The notes under the pieces were generated by a model. The model made no database searches. It saw only the letters and a program-made list of their open reading frames with translations, and had not been told where the DNA came from. A DNA stretch of 34,183 nucleotides from positions 1 to 34,183 of the forward strand of contig CAMKDG010000028.1 of NCBI GenBank assembly GCA_946411205.1, written 5' to 3'. Position 1 is the first letter of the stretch, and the number at the start of each line of letters is the position of its first letter. The DNA comes from an uncultured Desulfotomaculum sp. (GTDB taxonomy: Bacteria > Bacillota > Desulfotomaculia > Desulfotomaculales > Desulfotomaculaceae). The translations under genes and the position numbers were made by a program. Shown one piece after another: positions 32,070 to 34,183 of this stretch.

Positions 32070-34183
32070 TTATTTAAGCTCCCTCTTAATGGTCTCAACG
32101 ATGTAGGCTTCGATAATATCCCCTTCCTGAACATCGTTGTACCGTTCAAGGGTAATACCACATTCGTAGCCCTGGGCTACTTCCTTGGCATCATCTTTGA
32201 AACGTTTCAAGGAATCCAGTTTACCTTCATGGACTACAATGCCATCACGAATCACTCTGATACCAGCGTCTCTGGAAATTTTACCTTCGGTGACGTAACC
32301 ACCGGCAATGGTTCCAATCTTAGAAGCCTTAAAGGTCTTACGAACCTCTACATGACCGATGATAACTTCCTTAAATTCGGGATCCAGTAGGCCACTCATG
32401 GCTTTTTTAACGTCATCAATTACTTCATAGATAACGCGGTAAAGGTTAATATCAACCTTCTCCGTCTCCGCTATCCTACGGGCATTATTATCGGGTCTTA
32501 CGTTAAAACCGATAACGATGGCATTGGAAGCCGAAGCCAGCATAATATCCGTCTCATTGATAGCACCAACACCGCTGTGAATCATATTTACTTTCACTTC
32601 ATCATTAGACAGTTTTGCCAGTGCCTGGCCTAAGGCTTCGATAGAACCCTGTACATCTGCCTTAACAATGATCGGTAGTTCTTTAATCTGTCCCTCTTGG
32701 ATGTGTTTAAATAAATCATCCAGTGAAATCTTGTTGGTGGACTTAAGAGCCTCTTCCTTTTTACGCTGCTGTCTTTTTTCTGATACATCTCTAGCCAGTT
32801 TTTCATCTTCAACAGCGACCATGATATCGCCGGCTTCCGGTACATCGGAGAGTCCGAGGATTTCAACGGGTGTACACGGTAATGCCTTTTTCACACGGCG
32901 ACCTTTGTCATCAATCATAGCTCTAACCCGACCCATGACATGACCCGCTACAATAGTATCTCCTATATGAAGAGTTCCATTCTGCACTAAAACAGTGGCT
33001 ACGGGGCCTCTTCCCTTGTCCAATTCTGCCTCTACCACGGTACCTCTGGCAGGACGGTTCGGGTTAGCCTTTAATTCATGAACTTCTGCCACTAAGAGAA
33101 TCATTTCTAACAGGTTCTCTAAACCAATCCGTGCTTTAGCAGAAACCGGTACAGCAATAACATCGCCGCCCCAATCTTCCACCACTAATTCATGTTGGGT
33201 AAGCTCTTGTTTCACTTTATCCGGGTTAGCGGCAGGTTTATCCATTTTGTTAATGGCTACGATAATAGGCACATTAGCTGCTTTAGCGTGGTTAATCGCC
33301 TCCACAGTCTGAGGCATGACGCCATCGTCGGCAGCAACCACCAAAATGGCAATATCGGTGATCTGCGCTCCGCGGGCCCGCATAGCAGTAAAGGCTGCGT
33401 GGCCGGGAGTATCCACAAAGGTAATTTTCTTTCCGTTGTGTTCTATCTGATAGGCACCAATATGTTGGGTAATACCTCCAGCCTCACCAGCTGTAACATT
33501 GGCTTCCCGAATGGCATCCAACAAAGAGGTCTTCCCGTGATCCACGTGACCCATAATGGTTACTACCGGTGGACGAGTGATCATTTGATCAAGGTCATCT
33601 TCCGGTTCTGCCATGATAATGGCTTCTTTATCTACAGCTACCTTTAGCTCAGTTTCTATGCCAAATTCACCAGCGATTAAAGTAGCGGTATCATAATCAA
33701 CTTCTTGGTTGATGGTAGCAAGAGTGCCCATAGCCAAAAGCTTTTTAATAACTTCGGCTGCAGTTTTCTTTAATCTTTCGGCCAATTCTTGAACGGTAAT
33801 CGTTTCCCCAATAGGTACCGGTCTTTTGTCCATGACCACCGGAGCTGGTGCCGGTGGTTCCGGTCTTCTCCGATTTTTGGGTTGCCGATGTTTATTGAAC
33901 TTGGTTTTTTCGATTTGACCGTCTGCCCATTTACCATCTTTTTCGTAACTCTTACGACGATCACCCTTGGTTTTATCCGGTGCCTTGGTTGGTTTGGGCT
34001 GAGCAACCTGTTCCGGTGGCTTCGGAATTACGGGTGCTGAACCTCTGGGGCCACCGGGACCGCGACCACCTTGGGGCGGTCTACCCTGGCCGCCTTGACC
34101 ACCATAAGGGGGCCTGCCTTGACCACCCTGGCCACCCTGACCATAAGGAGGTCTGCCTTGACCACCCTGGCCGCCCTGACCAC
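32070..34183 (-). CDS. infB: translation initiation factor IF-2 (N-terminus outside window)
   Basis: GTPase delivering initiator tRNA to the 30S subunit. 704 codons are visible and the frame is open at the window edge, so the start lies beyond it. From the edge: Gly-Gln-rich tandem repeats (34071-34181), a charged linker, the IF2N helix ([25 protein letters not shown]), then the G domain with [19 protein letters not shown] and INKMDK, and the C-terminal domains ending [14 protein letters not shown]. The long apparent ORF starting near 33839 is only an internal GTG. It heads the rbfA-nrnA-truB-ribF run seen here. Confidence 0.97.
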   Translation of the reverse strand, partial: GQGGQGGQGRPPYGQGGQGGQGRPPYGGQGGQGRPPQGGRGPGGPRGSAPVIPKPPEQVAQPKPTKAPDKTKGDRRKSYEKDGKWADGQIEKTKFNKHRQPKNRRRPEPPAPAPVVMDKRPVPIGETITVQELAERLKKTAAEVIKKLLAMGTLATINQEVDYDTATLIAGEFGIETELKVAVDKEAIIMAEPEDDLDQMITRPPVVTIMGHVDHGKTSLLDAIREANVTAGEAGGITQHIGAYQIEHNGKKITFVDTPGHAAFTAMRARGAQITDIAILVVAADDGVMPQTVEAINHAKAANVPIIVAINKMDKPAANPDKVKQELTQHELVVEDWGGDVIAVPVSAKARIGLENLLEMILLVAEVHELKANPNRPARGTVVEAELDKGRGPVATVLVQNGTLHIGDTIVAGHVMGRVRAMIDDKGRRVKKALPCTPVEILGLSDVPEAGDIMVAVEDEKLARDVSEKRQQRKKEEALKSTNKISLDDLFKHIQEGQIKELPIIVKADVQGSIEALGQALAKLSNDEVKVNMIHSGVGAINETDIMLASASNAIVIGFNVRPDNNARRIAETEKVDINLYRVIYEVIDDVKKAMSGLLDPEFKEVIIGHVEVRKTFKASKIGTIAGGYVTEGKISRDAGIRVIRDGIVVHEGKLDSLKRFKDDAKEVAQGYECGITLERYNDVQEGDIIEAYIVETIKRELK
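34071..34181 (-). repeat. tandem in-frame repeats in the IF-2 linker
   Basis: Two copies of a 39-base unit encoding [13 protein letters not shown] (34143-34181 and 34104-34142) are followed by a shorter 33-base copy encoding [11 protein letters not shown] (34071-34103). The copies differ mostly at third codon positions, so selection on the peptide is likely. More copies may lie beyond the window edge. The segment is predicted to be disordered and Arg-rich. Confidence 0.9.

Noticed and set aside
32070-33839. IF-2 starting at the internal GTG near 33839
   Set aside because: The same frame continues open to the window edge with IF-2 linker sequence, so the true start lies outside.
34071-34181. 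CRISPR-like repeats at the right edge
   Set aside because: Repeats are tandem, in frame and encode the IF-2 linker; there are no unique spacers.

Overview
The window comes from an endospore-forming Firmicute. Gene content and order point to a Clostridia member of the Peptococcaceae or Desulfotomaculum type; that lineage is inferred from synteny, not measured. The evidence is a conserved sporulation and information-processing cluster: a SpoIIIE/FtsK translocase, TepA-YlzJ, CotF-like coat proteins, dipicolinate synthase (spoVF), YmxH, a SleB-type hydrolase and a YlxY-type deacetylase. These surround the diaminopimelate genes and pnp-rpsO-ribF-truB-nrnA-rbfA-infB. Almost every gene is on the minus strand, so transcription runs from right to left. 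The two small coat genes at 1654-2311 are the only plus-strand genes.

From right to left: 34183-27826 is the translation and RNA block (infB with its N-terminus cut off by the window edge, rbfA, nrnA, truB, ribF, two small unknown genes, rpsO). 27673-22277 holds pnp, sleB, a ylxY-like gene and an M16 protease gene, each pair separated by a gap and often by a terminator. 21920-15309 holds a small membrane protein, ymxH, dapB, dpaA-dpaB, asd, dapG and dapA. This block makes dihydrodipicolinate and diverts it either to dipicolinate for the spore core or to lysine and peptidoglycan. 15059-13395 is RNase J, with its own promoter and terminator. 3489-2456 is tepA-ylzJ, and 1521-1 is the truncated spoIIIE. 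In Bacillus subtilis the homologues lie in nearly the same order, with rnjB directly beside tepA.

Here that junction is split by about 9.5 kb (roughly 13350-3700) of catabolic genes. They comprise a sigma-54 activator and a six-gene unit: diaminopropionate ammonia-lyase, a YgeY-like M20 hydrolase, a hydantoinase/dihydropyrimidinase, an NCS1 permease, a D-aminoacylase-like amidohydrolase and RidA. Upstream of the unit is a textbook -24/-12 promoter, two copies of a 20-bp dyad 25 bp apart that look like activator sites, and an intervening terminator that isolates the activator gene. A terminator also closes the unit. All seven island genes start with ATG and have good ribosome-binding sites, whereas 11 of 23 complete minus-strand backbone genes start with TTG or GTG. 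The simplest reading is an acquired, inducible route that imports a cyclic ureide or hydantoin, opens it, strips the N-acyl or N-carbamoyl group to give 2,3-diaminopropionate, and converts that to pyruvate and ammonia while RidA removes the reactive enamine. The exact substrate is not shown by the sequence.

Other structure: a near-perfect 28-bp inverted repeat upstream of dapB resembling RAYT-associated REP elements, a perfect 20-bp inverted repeat between dpaB and asd, a structured rpsO leader with two interleaved helices, and tandem Gly-Gln-rich repeats in IF2. I saw no tRNA, rRNA, CRISPR array or intact insertion sequence.
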